Position numbers and translations under genes: made by a program. Of a DNA stretch of 12,698 nt, positions 1-10,400 are shown in pieces. This DNA comes from Spirogloea muscicola (Eukaryota > Streptophyta > Zygnematophyceae > Spirogloeales > Spirogloeaceae). The notes under the pieces were generated by a model that saw only the letters and a program-made list of their open reading frames with translations, was not told the origin of the DNA and searched no databases. Within the stretch, counting starts at the first letter, position 1. Every line of letters begins with the position of its first letter. Location of the stretch: assembly GCA_009602725.1 (NCBI GenBank), contig WELB01000003.1, positions 1,438,025 to 1,450,722 of the forward strand, in the 5' to 3' direction.

Positions 1-89
<89 letters not shown>
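1..89. repeat. Uninterrupted poly(T) run of 89 nt
   Basis: Positions 1-89 are T only. The run passes at position 90 directly into GC-rich coding sequence, with no AG that could serve as a splice acceptor. Read in the frame of the gene that follows it would code for a string of phenylalanines, which is not believable for this protein family. The simplest explanation is a contig-end or sequencing artefact, or a chimeric join with oligo(dT)/poly(A) sequence. A true genomic homopolymer is possible but less likely. Confidence 0.95.
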
Positions 90-90
<1 letters not shown>

Positions 91-362
91 GCGGGTCGTG
101 GTGGGGCCCGGGCACGCAGGACCGCGGCCGCGGCCTGCTGTTCGGCGAGACGCCGCCGCCGCCCGGCCAGGGCCGGCGGTGGGAGGACTGGGAGGCGCCG
201 TACTACGCCACCGCCGCCGCCACCGTCGTGCTGCTCGCCGTCGGGCTCACCGCCAAGCCCGACACCAGCATCACCAAGTGGGCGCGCGCCGAAGCCCTGC
301 GCCGCGCCGGCGACGCCGGGAGCGGCGGCGGGAACGGCGGCGGCGGCGAGGAGGACGAGTGA
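90..362 (+). CDS. Probable ESSS/NDUFB11-like complex I subunit, 3' part only
   Basis: Ninety codons run from the end of the T run to TGA at 360-362; the start lies outside the window. The fragment begins GGSWWGPGTQDRG (residues 1-13), followed by LLFGETPPPPG (16-26) and RRWEDWEAP (29-37). A single membrane segment follows at about 38-55, then KPDTSI..WAR.EALRR (56-72) and a Gly/Glu/Asp-rich tail. A short Trp- and Gly-rich N-terminal arm, one membrane helix and a KPDT...WAR motif match my recollection of the plant ESSS protein. That protein is the counterpart of animal NDUFB11, a supernumerary subunit in the membrane arm of mitochondrial NADH:ubiquinone oxidoreductase. Only one of the 90 codons (GAA) ends in A or T, so GC3 is extreme, and composition changes sharply after the stop. 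The coding character is clear; the exact subunit name is a family inference. Another small inner-membrane protein is the main alternative. Confidence 0.68.
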
Positions 363-396
363 TTAGCGGCAGCCCCACGGGTGCGTCCCAGGAGAC

Positions 397-567
397 ATGC
401 TGCAGACATTGCTGGGCCCCTTCGAGCTTTTTGCATTCCTTTCTCTGGGCTGGCCGATCACAGCCATCGCCCTCTACTGGAAGAGTCTTTCGTTTATGAT
501 CGAGCTTGCGCCGCCACCAGAGCTCGCTGGCTTGCAGCTTGCTCCCAAGCTTGCCGGCAGTACATAG
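397..567 (+). CDS. Small hydrophobic ORF, 56 aa, downstream of the complex I-like gene
   Basis: ATG at 397-399 to TAG at 565-567. The ORF starts 34 nt after the upstream stop and uses the first ATG in any frame after position 90. A purine stands at -3. The product is MLQTLLGPFELFAFLSLG at its start, with one likely membrane helix at about residues 5-34 (LFAFLSLGWPITAIALYW), then a short Pro/Ala/Leu-rich tail. I do not recognise a family. Polycistronic nuclear transcripts are known in chlorophytes, and an ATG-free upstream region would suit leaky scanning. Against this, 19 of 56 codons end in A or T, unlike the upstream gene, so it may be a chance ORF in a 3' UTR or part of an unseen spliced gene. 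Confidence 0.3.
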   Translation: MLQTLLGPFELFAFLSLGWPITAIALYWKSLSFMIELAPPPELAGLQLAPKLAGST

Positions 568-1303
568 AGCACCATGAGAGCCACAGCAGAACTGGCATTT
601 CCGTTTACGGTAGCGTCTGCGGTGAAAGTCCCGCTGCAATGCGGCTCTGGTGATGGATCTGCTCCGGGGCCCTCATAACCGATCCACGCTGACACCGCAC
701 TGGCCACCCAACAGCAACTGCGCAACCCCCTCAGTTGTTGCTCATGCTCTGCCTTTGTAGGGAGGAACCCACTGCTGATGCCAAGCTGCGACTTCCCTTG
801 CAGGCGCGTTCCTGTTCTGGTCAGTGGCACCGGCGCAACTCCCCATGTCCACGGCAGGCATGCGAACCGCAGCAGTCACCTGCACTCAGGAAGTGCGTCA
901 AGCGATTCATGTGGACTTGGGGAGGTCTTGACTAGCGCAATCCTCAAGGTCGACCGAGGAGTTTTTGAGGGCGCGGGTCGTGACAGCAACAGCAAGCAAG
1001 AGTAGCCCTGGACTCGGATCATCTGCTGAATGCCTGAGCACCAGGCTGGGGTTTGCCAAAGTAGGGCCTGCCGCTGTGATCCACCTTCCTCAGAGACAGT
1101 CCTCGAGGTTCCCATGTGTAGGGTGCCAGTTGAGTCGGGAAGGTGAGGGTTGGCACCAGTGCAGCTGCAAGGTTCTTGTCCGCAACTTCTTGCCAGCCAG
1201 CATCCTGCTGAAATTCTGGCCGTTCTATCTCCAGTCATTATTACATTTCAGATATTCAACCATGTGAACTCTTGGATCTGTCACCAAGAAGCGCATGGCA
1301 ACA

Positions 1304-1327
1304 GAGGCTGTGCTTGAGGCTGTGCTT
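1304..1327. repeat. Perfect 12-bp tandem duplication (2 copies)
   Basis: The unit GAGGCTGTGCTT occurs twice in direct succession at 1304-1315 and 1316-1327. It is too short to suggest a function and is consistent with replication slippage in non-coding DNA. Confidence 0.85.
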
Positions 1328-1479
1328 GCTGGCATGCAGCGTGTGTTGACCGTGACAAAGCACTACCTTGGCCAGGTCTTGATCTTGATGCAAGCTCCAA
1401 TTGCTGGGGCCATCACTGGACAACTACCAGCAAAACAGGCAGAAGTTGCTCTTGCCAGCACAGGGTATATAAGATTGAT

Positions 1480-1562
1480 TGTAAAATTCTGGCTGCTAAT
1501 GTTGGAGAGCAATGTGCTCCTTAAAACAAGTAGCCACGATCAATGCTTGCCAAAGAATGTAA
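1480..1562 (+). terminator. Candidate TGTAA poly(A) signals for the plus-strand gene
   Basis: TGTAA, the usual chlorophyte polyadenylation signal, occurs on the plus strand at 1480-1484 and 1558-1562. I found none between the stop at 362 and 1480. Use of either would give a 3' UTR of about 1.1-1.2 kb, long but not unusual for green algae. The pentamer is common by chance, so this rests on position only. Confidence 0.35.
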
Positions 1563-1723
1563 ATATACCAACAGATTACAACAATCAAGGGCTCCCTATT
1601 CTAGGAATAAGGGTTTGGCAGATACTAGGAGTTAGGGCTTGGATTTTGAGTAGCTTGAGGTGCCAGGTGCAACTTCTCAAGACCTGCTCACAGTGTTGAT
1701 TGAGAATGCATCAGAGATGCAGG

Positions 1724-1728
1724 TTACA
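1724..1728 (-). terminator. Candidate TGTAA poly(A) signal for the FGT1-like gene
   Basis: This is the first TGTAA met on the minus strand after the stop at 1838-1836, about 108 nt downstream. With the plus-strand signals at 1480-1562 it would let the two convergent transcripts end without overlapping. Confidence 0.45.
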
Positions 1729-1835
1729 TTGACATCGAGAACAGCATAGTCCTATACACCAGCAACTTAGCAATCTCAGAGTTGCTGTATGGTTCCCAAG
1801 TATGCGCATGACCAAGTATACTGACATAATGCTTA

Positions 1836-4434
1836 CTACAGAGAGCTACATTTTAGCATGCAGGGGAAAAGAATACCTGCAAGGACAGCTTCAATTGCAG
1901 GATTGGGGACATGGATGCCAACTATCTTCTTGCCCTCCTTTGTCGTCTCGAGCCTCACCACTCGCACCTTTCGATGGGCCAATCGCTCCTGCATTACAAT
2001 CATCATAACACTCAACCTTATCACAAACTTCCAGCAGGTAGGAGGGGGAACCCAGCTGATTGGAGAAAGATTTACCACTGAGCAGTGATTTGTTGCACGA
2101 GTATTAGCCCTCCGCTGGATAGGCAGTAGAGTTGAGCATTGATGCACCAACTGACCTGCTCGTTTAAGGCTTGCTCCAAGGTGCCCCAGATTGGAAAGAC
2201 CAGGCCGCCAAGAATGTGCAGCTCTTGCACTCTTTTGCCTATCACACAACTACTGCCAGCTTTGCAATTCGGCCCATGCATGCACTGCACACCCACAAAA
2301 GCACGATTCAGCACTTACGGTAGGCATAGATTGCTCCAGCACAAGTCTGTCCAGACACCCTGCAAGAGATCAAGCATGTGGGCCTTGCCTCGCAGTGAGA
2401 CAGGACATGCCATATATGAATGATAACTTTGTCCAGTTGCTGAAGAAAGACCAGATCGATGTTGGTCCCCTCGAGGCGTTGGCCTCGCAGACTTTGAGGG
2501 TGCGACTTGCCTGCTCTGCTGAGGCCTCATAGTCCTGCTCCCATGCCCTCTGTGCTGCCTCTTTATCTGTCATTTGTACATACTTCTGCTCCAATTCTGA
2601 TGAAGGCATCTCTCTGCAACCATGGCAATGTCCAAGCTTATATCAGTTCTCAGCCTATACACCGAGGTGTAACATGCTAGGCAGCAGCCAAACAGAGGTC
2701 ACTCATCAGAGTCTCCCTTCGGAATGTAACAGCAACATCGAGGACCAGTGCGCCTTGGTGCCTCCCACCTCGCTGACTCTCCATTCGAGGGCCGAATTAT
2801 CCTGAATGTTGGAGACTTTGATGTTTGCCTGCACATAATACAGAGCAACCACGCAACTCCGGTCATCAGTCGACCACTCAGAACGCGATGCTGAAGTTAG
2901 CAGCCTTGAGCACCACAAGCATGTTCGGCAAAAGGCTGGTCAAGCCCACAAATTCATTCTGTCCGCAAGTAGGGACAATCCTTCCTAAGCCTTGGATGGG
3001 CTGTCACTGGCACCTCTTCAGTGCAAGCAGATAGTGGTGCCGACCAAGCCACTTGTTCTGCGATTCGTAAAAGCCATTTTCGCTGCAAGAGGAGCCCTCT
3101 TCAGCCTCTGCCCTTGCCAAGGCCTCCTGCGCAGCGTGCTTCGCATGTTTACTCGTTAGATGAGTATTGCTTCACCAAAAGGGCATCTAGTCACATTTCT
3201 GTATGAGCAAAAGAAGTGTTGTGCCCCTCCTTTTCACTCAAGTCTTGGCCTCTGGCAAACAACATACTGGAGTCAAACGTCCACACCATGCAAGCGATAA
3301 GATTGTCAAGCCCCCTCCCCTCCATCTATTATGATGCTTGTGACAAGCACTCACCTCCCAAGAGCAACCCCTGTCAAGTTCTAGGACTGAGTGTGTTGTG
3401 GGTGCTCCTGACATAGGATCCCTGTGCACCACCTGCAATTCGTCCCCACATTCAAGTCATCTTGCTTGCAGTCCCACTATGGCGGGAGGGCGATACGTAC
3501 AGCAAGGCAGGTACTTAATGAAGACAAGGACAAAGGTACGGCCTCCAAAATCTCAATCTGTCAGAGATCTTTGTGAAGCACAAGGAAGGCATGAGCTACC
3601 AACCAACTCAACGCAGCAACTCAAGACTCAAGACACAAGCCTAAAACCTGACCCTCTAAAACACAAAGTGAAAGTGGCATTGCTTGACATACTGTGGTAT
3701 CTTCACGAAGCTCAATACGAGCTGCAGATATGTCAGCAATGCCAGAGTCAAACTGGCCTTCTTTCCTTGCCTTGCTCACTAAGTCCTCGAAAATGCTGAG
3801 AAAGTAGTCAAATAGCCTGGCACACAATTTGCAGACTTTCAGATCTCCATACAAGTGCTTTGCCTCATCAGCTTAAGTCGAGCTCATCCATCAGCTCTTT
3901 GCTGGTCTGTCAGCCTGGCCATCTGACTCCAGCGAAAGTACATCAAGGGCAATACCTGTTCTGTATGATTGGCTCAAGGCCAAGCTCCCGGTTCAGGAAA
4001 CGTGCAACATCGTGCATGTCACTGTCCACAATCTTTCCTGATGGTCGATATCCTGTGTCAAGGAAAACAAGCAACTCACTGACTGATGCATGGGAACAGC
4101 CTGCCTGAAGATCTATCATAGACCCACAAACACACATCTATCACCCTTCGCTGCATGAAGTCACAGCTCAAAATGCAGATATTGGTGCTGGGCCTGCCAA
4201 GCTTCAAAAGGCTGCAAGCAGTGAAGTGCAAGGTCCATTTGCCGGCTGTCTCATGTGCAATGACAAGTGACGACGTAGCCCATCAACAGCACATGGTTAC
4301 ACACCATTTACTTGCGGTGCAGCATCCCGTATGATGGCCACGGCCACCAGTGCAGCTCTAGCGAGCGTGAAAAACGCCTTCGCAGCATCCTCGTCACCAG
4401 CAGCACAGCCTGGCGGTGGCACTGGAGACCTTTC
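1836..4434 (-). other. FGT1: FGT1 exons 23-31: SBNO C-terminal alpha/beta domain and tail
   Basis: Nine exons. Recognisable segments in order: PVPPPGC and [59 protein letters not shown] and [66 protein letters not shown] (C1168, C1174, C1180, a conserved cysteine cluster); [38 protein letters not shown]. The last exon reads through to TAG at 1838-1836, adding [13 protein letters not shown] after the last conserved residues (IEAVLA). A GT at this point (A-G|GTATTC) could instead be a donor to a further exon I could not identify. Confidence 0.88.
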
Positions 4435-7400
4435 CTGCCGGATATGCAGAGCATGTCTGAAGCAGTCTGAGGTTGTTCAATGATGGCATTGATGAAAGCA
4501 GCTAACAGCTGCAAGTTGAAATACTGCGTAGGCCAAACCTAACGAGCACAAACATAAGCCCAGGCAACACCGTCTATACATCTGGTCAAAGCGGATCTCT
4601 GCACAGTGTTGCAACTGCGACACCCTCTGAGAAGATGGTCAAATGACTGACCAACTCCATTATACTTCTGTACATGCTTGCTAGTGCCTTCTTCCCCCAA
4701 ACACTGTCATAGTTGTATGCACTTAAAGACGGCCCCGCCCTGGAATGGCAACACAAGGCAACAAGCAGCCAGCTCTTGAGTAATGAGTATCTGCCTGCAG
4801 GAAAGAGTAGTGCAATCTAGCTAGCTTCATCACGCACTGGCAAGTCACACTAATATTGAGGTAGAATTACAATCAAGCAGGAGCACAGAGAAGCAGGTGT
4901 ACCTTCGATCTCCTTGAGTAAGGGCTCCCAGAGACTCCAGTCTCTTGGCAACAATGGATGCAAAACGTCGCTCTCCGCCCAAATTGGTGAACAGCAATCT
5001 GTAACGAAGATTTAGTCATGACAATAATCTGAGTCAGCACCAACCTGGACAAAATACTGATATTTTTGCCTAGCTGGTGCCTTGTCACCCACTTCACATG
5101 TAATGTAAGTCTATTGAGTTAGTGGTCTGAGCTCTGACTCATGACGAGACTGAGACAAAGCCTTTGACCATTCACATGCCACTTATGGATCAAGGCAAAA
5201 CCCAAACTGTTTCAAATCGCAATTCAGATTCTCTGACCCTGGCAACTGCATGATCAATTGCCAGGGAGGGGTTGGATGCCTAATGCTGTCATGCAGGACC
5301 TGTATTGAGGGGCTGATGCCTGGTTGGCTCTATGGGTCCTCCCAAACTGCTGGATGGCTTTGTCTGCACTCCAAGGAAGCTCCAAGGTAATGTGCACTCT
5401 CCTCCTCTGCAAGTCGCCAAGAGCAGCAGTGACTCTTGGCTAGGTGTATTAGCAAGAGTGCCATGAAAAGCCATACGTACAGGAATGGTATGGAGGGATT
5501 GCTTATTACATTCTGGTATTTATTAGACAACAAACCTGATTTTGTGCCCTCCTGTCAGCCTGCAGCGAGACTCCAGCAGAGGCTGCCTCAGAAATGACAG
5601 CCACCAACTTCTTCCCATCCATGAAGAGTTTCTTCTCGTGCATGTTTAGCATCTCCTGTGATACCTCCTTCCTGAGCAGACAAGATTGAGCAACTTTAGG
5701 AAAAGAGGCACCATGCTTTTTGACTCTCTGACCATACTCAAACATCTACATTACTGTTACTAAGTGACTGCTCAGTAAGCTAGGACAATGTTGGTGCGCC
5801 CCACAAGAATGGCCACCTCTCAGACAGCTCAAGCCCACTAGATTTGTCACAAATGCAACTCCGAAGAAGGTACCTATGCATCAAAGTTGGGCTCCTAGCC
5901 ATATCTCTTTTCTGCTACTTTAATAGTGACCAATCAAAAGCTACTAAGACACCTGAGACAAAAATCACCCACGCTGATGATAAAGGATGCTACGAGCCAT
6001 GGTTCTTGACTGACCAGAGTTGAGCTTACGTATTGCGGGACTGATACAGTACACCCTTGCCATTCTGTGCTCGCACAAGCATGCCCTTTCTGCCGGTCAT
6101 CTCTGAGACATTCTCTGGGCCTCCCATCTGCACGTCAGTGACAGCTAATCAATTAGTGGAAAGTTGGTGATGAGAAGCCAGAGAATGAAAGTGCATATAT
6201 CATTGCAGAGAAGCCTCAGCTGTAGCAAGCTGCAGATGAGACAATCGCGGAACAACTGCCAGCAGGCTAGATCCACGTGGGAGCAGGCAAAATGATAGAG
6301 ACAGGATCAACAGAGCCCAAACCTGGTCAATGATATCGTCGAGGGGGTTGTTGGGAAGATCCAACTCCTGCACTGCGTGAAGGATGGCTTTCCTGCGCTC
6401 CAAAGCAGCATGATACCTGCCTCCAAACATCAACATCGAGCCAAGTCCTCAGCTGCTTGAAGAGGAAATAAGTACTTGAAGCCTACTCAACCCTTTGCAT
6501 GCAACAAGCTGACGAGCCCTATCTTTTGTGCCAGTGACCAGCACAGCGCAGCTCAGATGTTGTGGGCCCCATTGGGGCTGCTTCATGTAGGCTAAGAGAG
6601 GCTGGGAGAATGTGAGAAGAAGGGAGACGGAATGGCAAAGACATATAGTACAGTGGTAGCGACTTCATCAGTCTCATTGGGAAAAAGAGGGAGTAGGTGG
6701 AGGCTTGGAGGAATCAAAGAGGAGAGGGGCATTGAAAGGAGGGCATGTGTGTGTGAGAGAGGGAAAGGGCGAGGCAGAAAATCAGGAGGGAGGGGAGGGG
6801 GCGGGGGGGCGCAGGGCAGCATCTGTGCTACAGAAGCTTGCAAAAGCCAAGGTTATTTAGTGAGCAAGTGCAAGATGATGGTCGCAGTCATCCATATCCA
6901 TATACTTATTGACAGGACTACCAGCAATCTCATTCCACGGACTGGCAAGTCATTCCACGAGAAGAGGCTGTGGTGCCTCACCTGGACCACACTTCTTTCA
7001 GGTAAGCCTCTCGCTCCTGGACGATCTCCGCAGTCTCCTGGGTGCAGTCCGCACAAGTCCACCCTGGCGGCGGGACACTTGCGATCGGTGGCGCCAGACA
7101 GGCTGGGTGAACAGCGCGGTCGCACATTTCACAGACTGCAAGCTCCGCTTCATCCTGCACCTCAATGTTCCATGACAATAATGCATGTGACTTCATCCCT
7201 ACATAAGCACGTGAAGGCGTCCTGCCACAATAACGACCGTGTTATCTAGCCGTTTGAAGCACCTCATTGTGGTTGTGTCAGGGCTAGTTAATGTTGTCGA
7301 TCCAGCATTCTAAAGAGGGAACCCAAAGTCTGTATGTTCGAGGAAAACAATCTGTCAATTACATCTTCATTGGCGCATATTCTGCATATCTTGAACTCGT

Positions 7401-10400
7401 GGTCTTCAACGCTGCCGGCAGCGGAGTCATCTTCGGAAGACTCTGTTGCCAGCCAGCAGGGATGGGAGACTTAGATGTCAGACGATCCGACCCCTCTGGC
7501 CAACTCAAACGTCTGACTATCTGGTTATCTTCTAAACAGATCCTAGCAGTCACTAAGATGGTGACAGTGCAACAACCTCGAAGGAATGATATTTGCAGGA
7601 CATGGCCACTACATTGATGAGTACTGACAAACAATTACTACAAATTGCTTCTTGCCGCATCCTTCACATCATGCGTCGTCATGTACACCAGTGGTAACAC
7701 GCTGTGTAATCAGACCTAAGTACGAAGGTTCGCTGTCCCCATCATCCGTGTCCTCCCCCTTGTGCTGATGGGACTGAAAGTTGCGGTGCTGGACGGCCCT
7801 CCGCACCCTGCCTCGCTGAGATACCATTCCTTCGCTCCTCCCCTTGCGCTTGAGCGCCGGTCCTTTGACAGCAGACTCCTGCCGCTTGCCGCCATCTCGT
7901 GCAGCTGGCCAGCAACATGGCAACACGTGAGCACAACGAGCATATCGCAGGTAAGTTTGTGGCAGCTTCTACTGTCCTCCGGTTGCACATCCCCATAGTA
8001 CTGGTGGGATTATTGAGGCCAGCACGCAACTAGGCATAGTGAAATGAGCTGCGTTGCACAGCTGGCCCACCCAACAACACCAATCACTACTTTGCTGCTA
8101 CGCACAAGCACGTTGCAAGTGCAGGCCGAGGAAGTCTGCCAGTGCATGTTCACAGCAACTGCCGCTCTGCTGTAGATAGTCACCTTGCAGATGCTGAGGC
8201 TCGGGTGGTACTGGGTAGTGGTCCTCGATCAGTTTCAGCAGGAGCTCTCGTGGACCCGAAACAAAGTCGTCCAGCTCTGCTCCCTACTCAGGCAAACAGG
8301 CCATTGCTCAACAGACTGCAAATTACAAAAGGAAGATGGCTGGTCCGTGCAACTTTTGGCCCCACTGCTAAACAATTATATCCACTTCTGCATCCTGCAA
8401 TGCAATGCATAGGATTGTACGCGTGTGAACTATGTGAAGTAGTGTCAGTAGTGTCAGTAGGGCCGAGATGGGTCCAAGACTTACATATTTGCTAACAGCA
8501 TCCTCCATGCGTGCCTCGCCGGTGCTTTGCAGGCCAATCACAGCGCACTTGCCATCCTTGAGGGCCGCCTTGGCCATCTCAACGGCGGCCACGACCTTGG
8601 CTGACATGCACAGGTGCCGAAAGAAACGCTGTTGCGGCAATATGCAGCAACCAGGTGGGTCAACTATCAGCTGCTTTAGCAAGGAGCTTAGACCCCTCAT
8701 ACAGATTGGCATATCACATGAGGTAAACCTCAGGTCCCAAGCACAATTGGAGCCACTGAGTACCGAAAGCATGTTCAAGCCCGACATCCTGATGCCAAAT
8801 ATTGTCTGATACCCGTCTACTTCCCAGCTGTTGCAAAGATGGTCCTAGAACAAGGCTAACAGATGTGAGACTTGCTGGGGGGGCATTCAGACCTGATGAG
8901 TCGCCCAGTAATGCCGCCACACCGAGAGGGGCGACTTGCCGCCACCCTCCGACGGGATGGTGTCCAACGCGCACATGATCTCCACGCGCAGCTCCGCCCA
9001 GAACTGCGCCGCTTTGGAATACATCTCCTATTTCCAGGTGATAGCAGCAGACGTACTTTGCAGGTTAGCTCCATAAACAACGGGGCTCAGCACGACACTA
9101 GACTTTGTCAACACTCGTGCCAAAGCCTTGCTCCTCTCATTTCACCAACTCTCTGACAGGGTTGCTTGCATTAAGGGCCACTGAAGGACAAAAGAGAGCA
9201 TGCTAGCAATATTAGCAACAGAACATGGAACTCAAGAACATGAGTGTTAGCAATGGCAAGCTTCGTACTTTGATAGCGCAAACACATTGAAGCACGCAGA
9301 GGACATTATCTGAGTTTGTGTTGCTGGATGTATGGGCGTGATTGTCTCACATGCATCCTAGTGGACAATGGGACCTCGACGACCTCAAACTCTGCGCCCT
9401 TGAAGCTCAACGTGCGGCAGACGTACATGCCCCTGCAACCACCGCAACAAATGATCTCAGAGCAAGGGGCAAGCAACGAGCGCTCAGGGATGGGGCTGAC
9501 CATAAACAGGACTAGGTGGCACACATGCTTGTGTGTGCTTGAGAATTTGCAGGCTGGAGAAGGCTGTCACCTGGCTTTCATGTCCATGGCAATGAGCTCC
9601 AGTGCTCCAACCCCCCGCTTTTCCAAAGCGCCTGCAGTAAAGTACGGTGCATCAGTGCAGTGTCAGGCAGTCTTGCAAGCGCTCGTGGCTGGCAGGCCAC
9701 TCATGCAAGCGCAGGCCAGGTCAATGCCCAAGTCAATGTTTTGGCCCAGCGGCAGGCAGCAGCGCAGCTGCACTCTCAAGCTGCCATGGCAAGAGCCAGG
9801 CTGGCGCCAACGTCAGCGTCTCCGGAAGGTGCTTTGCATGGCTTACTAAGGAAGGCAAGGAAGTCCGGGAAATCTGTGCCGGCGCCCCAGAGGCCGAGGC
9901 GCACCATGTAGCCCAGATTGCGGGGCTCCGATGCACCCGTCGCCGAGCAGTACACCACGCGTGCACCCGGCAGCTTTGCCTGCCACAGCGCCAGCAATGG
10001 CCTCAGCAACATCCCTGGCCCAAGCTGGCGACCATTCACTCGCCAGCTCTGGCACGTATTGTAGGGGTGCTGCCAGATTTGTCAAATGACCTGGAGCTCC
10101 AGCACCGCCTCGCCGGTGCGCGTTCTGTTGCCGCCGGCCTCGGGGACTAGATTCTTCGCCTTGTGACACTGTGAGCCGCAGCACAGGAGTGGCACACGAC
10201 TGCTATGGCATTAGCGACTGCCCACCTACAGACCACCCGACAACATTGCGGCATGACGGCAGCATGTCCACGACCGCTGGCATCTCCTGGCCCTGCTCAA
10301 GAGGCCATGCGTACTGCCAGCCATCCGGCTGGTTTGATGGCCAGGCAGAAGCTTACCTCGTCAAACAGGAGGAGGCCATCGAATGCCGTACCACCGCACC

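Larger units (their letters stand above)
568..1835. other. Tail-to-tail intergenic interval, no gene supported
   Basis: This interval lies between the 3' end of the plus-strand gene and the stop of the minus-strand gene. It has mixed composition, much less GC-rich than the left gene. I see no conserved protein segment, tRNA or mobile-element signature on either strand. The longest open frame (134 codons, plus strand, from ATG at 1295) has no recognisable motif and is no longer than shadow frames elsewhere in the window. It probably holds the two 3' UTRs and little else. Confidence 0.6.

Noticed and set aside
1-89. T run as a polypyrimidine tract of an intron
   Set aside because: No AG follows before the open frame begins and the length is far beyond any known polypyrimidine tract.
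1606-1640. Telomere-like AGGGTTTGG / TTAGGGCTTGG words
   Set aside because: Only two imperfect words, not a tandem array; no interstitial telomere can be claimed.
1295-1699. 134-codon open frame on the plus strand with an acceptable start context
   Set aside because: It contains a 12-bp tandem duplication, has no recognisable domain, and frames of this length occur elsewhere in the window as shadows. It probably lies in 3' UTR or intergenic DNA.
4105-4311. An extra short exon between exons 23 and 24 (for example after the acceptor CTTGCAG or CATGCAG)
   Set aside because: The candidate exons tried gave stops or wrong phase, while starting exon 24 at 4104 keeps phase 0 on both sides.
6632-7249. 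205-codon open frame on the plus strand
   Set aside because: It runs antisense through exon 16 (PHD finger) and the purine-rich intron 16. It has low-complexity Gly/Arg-rich sequence and no family motif, so it is a shadow frame.
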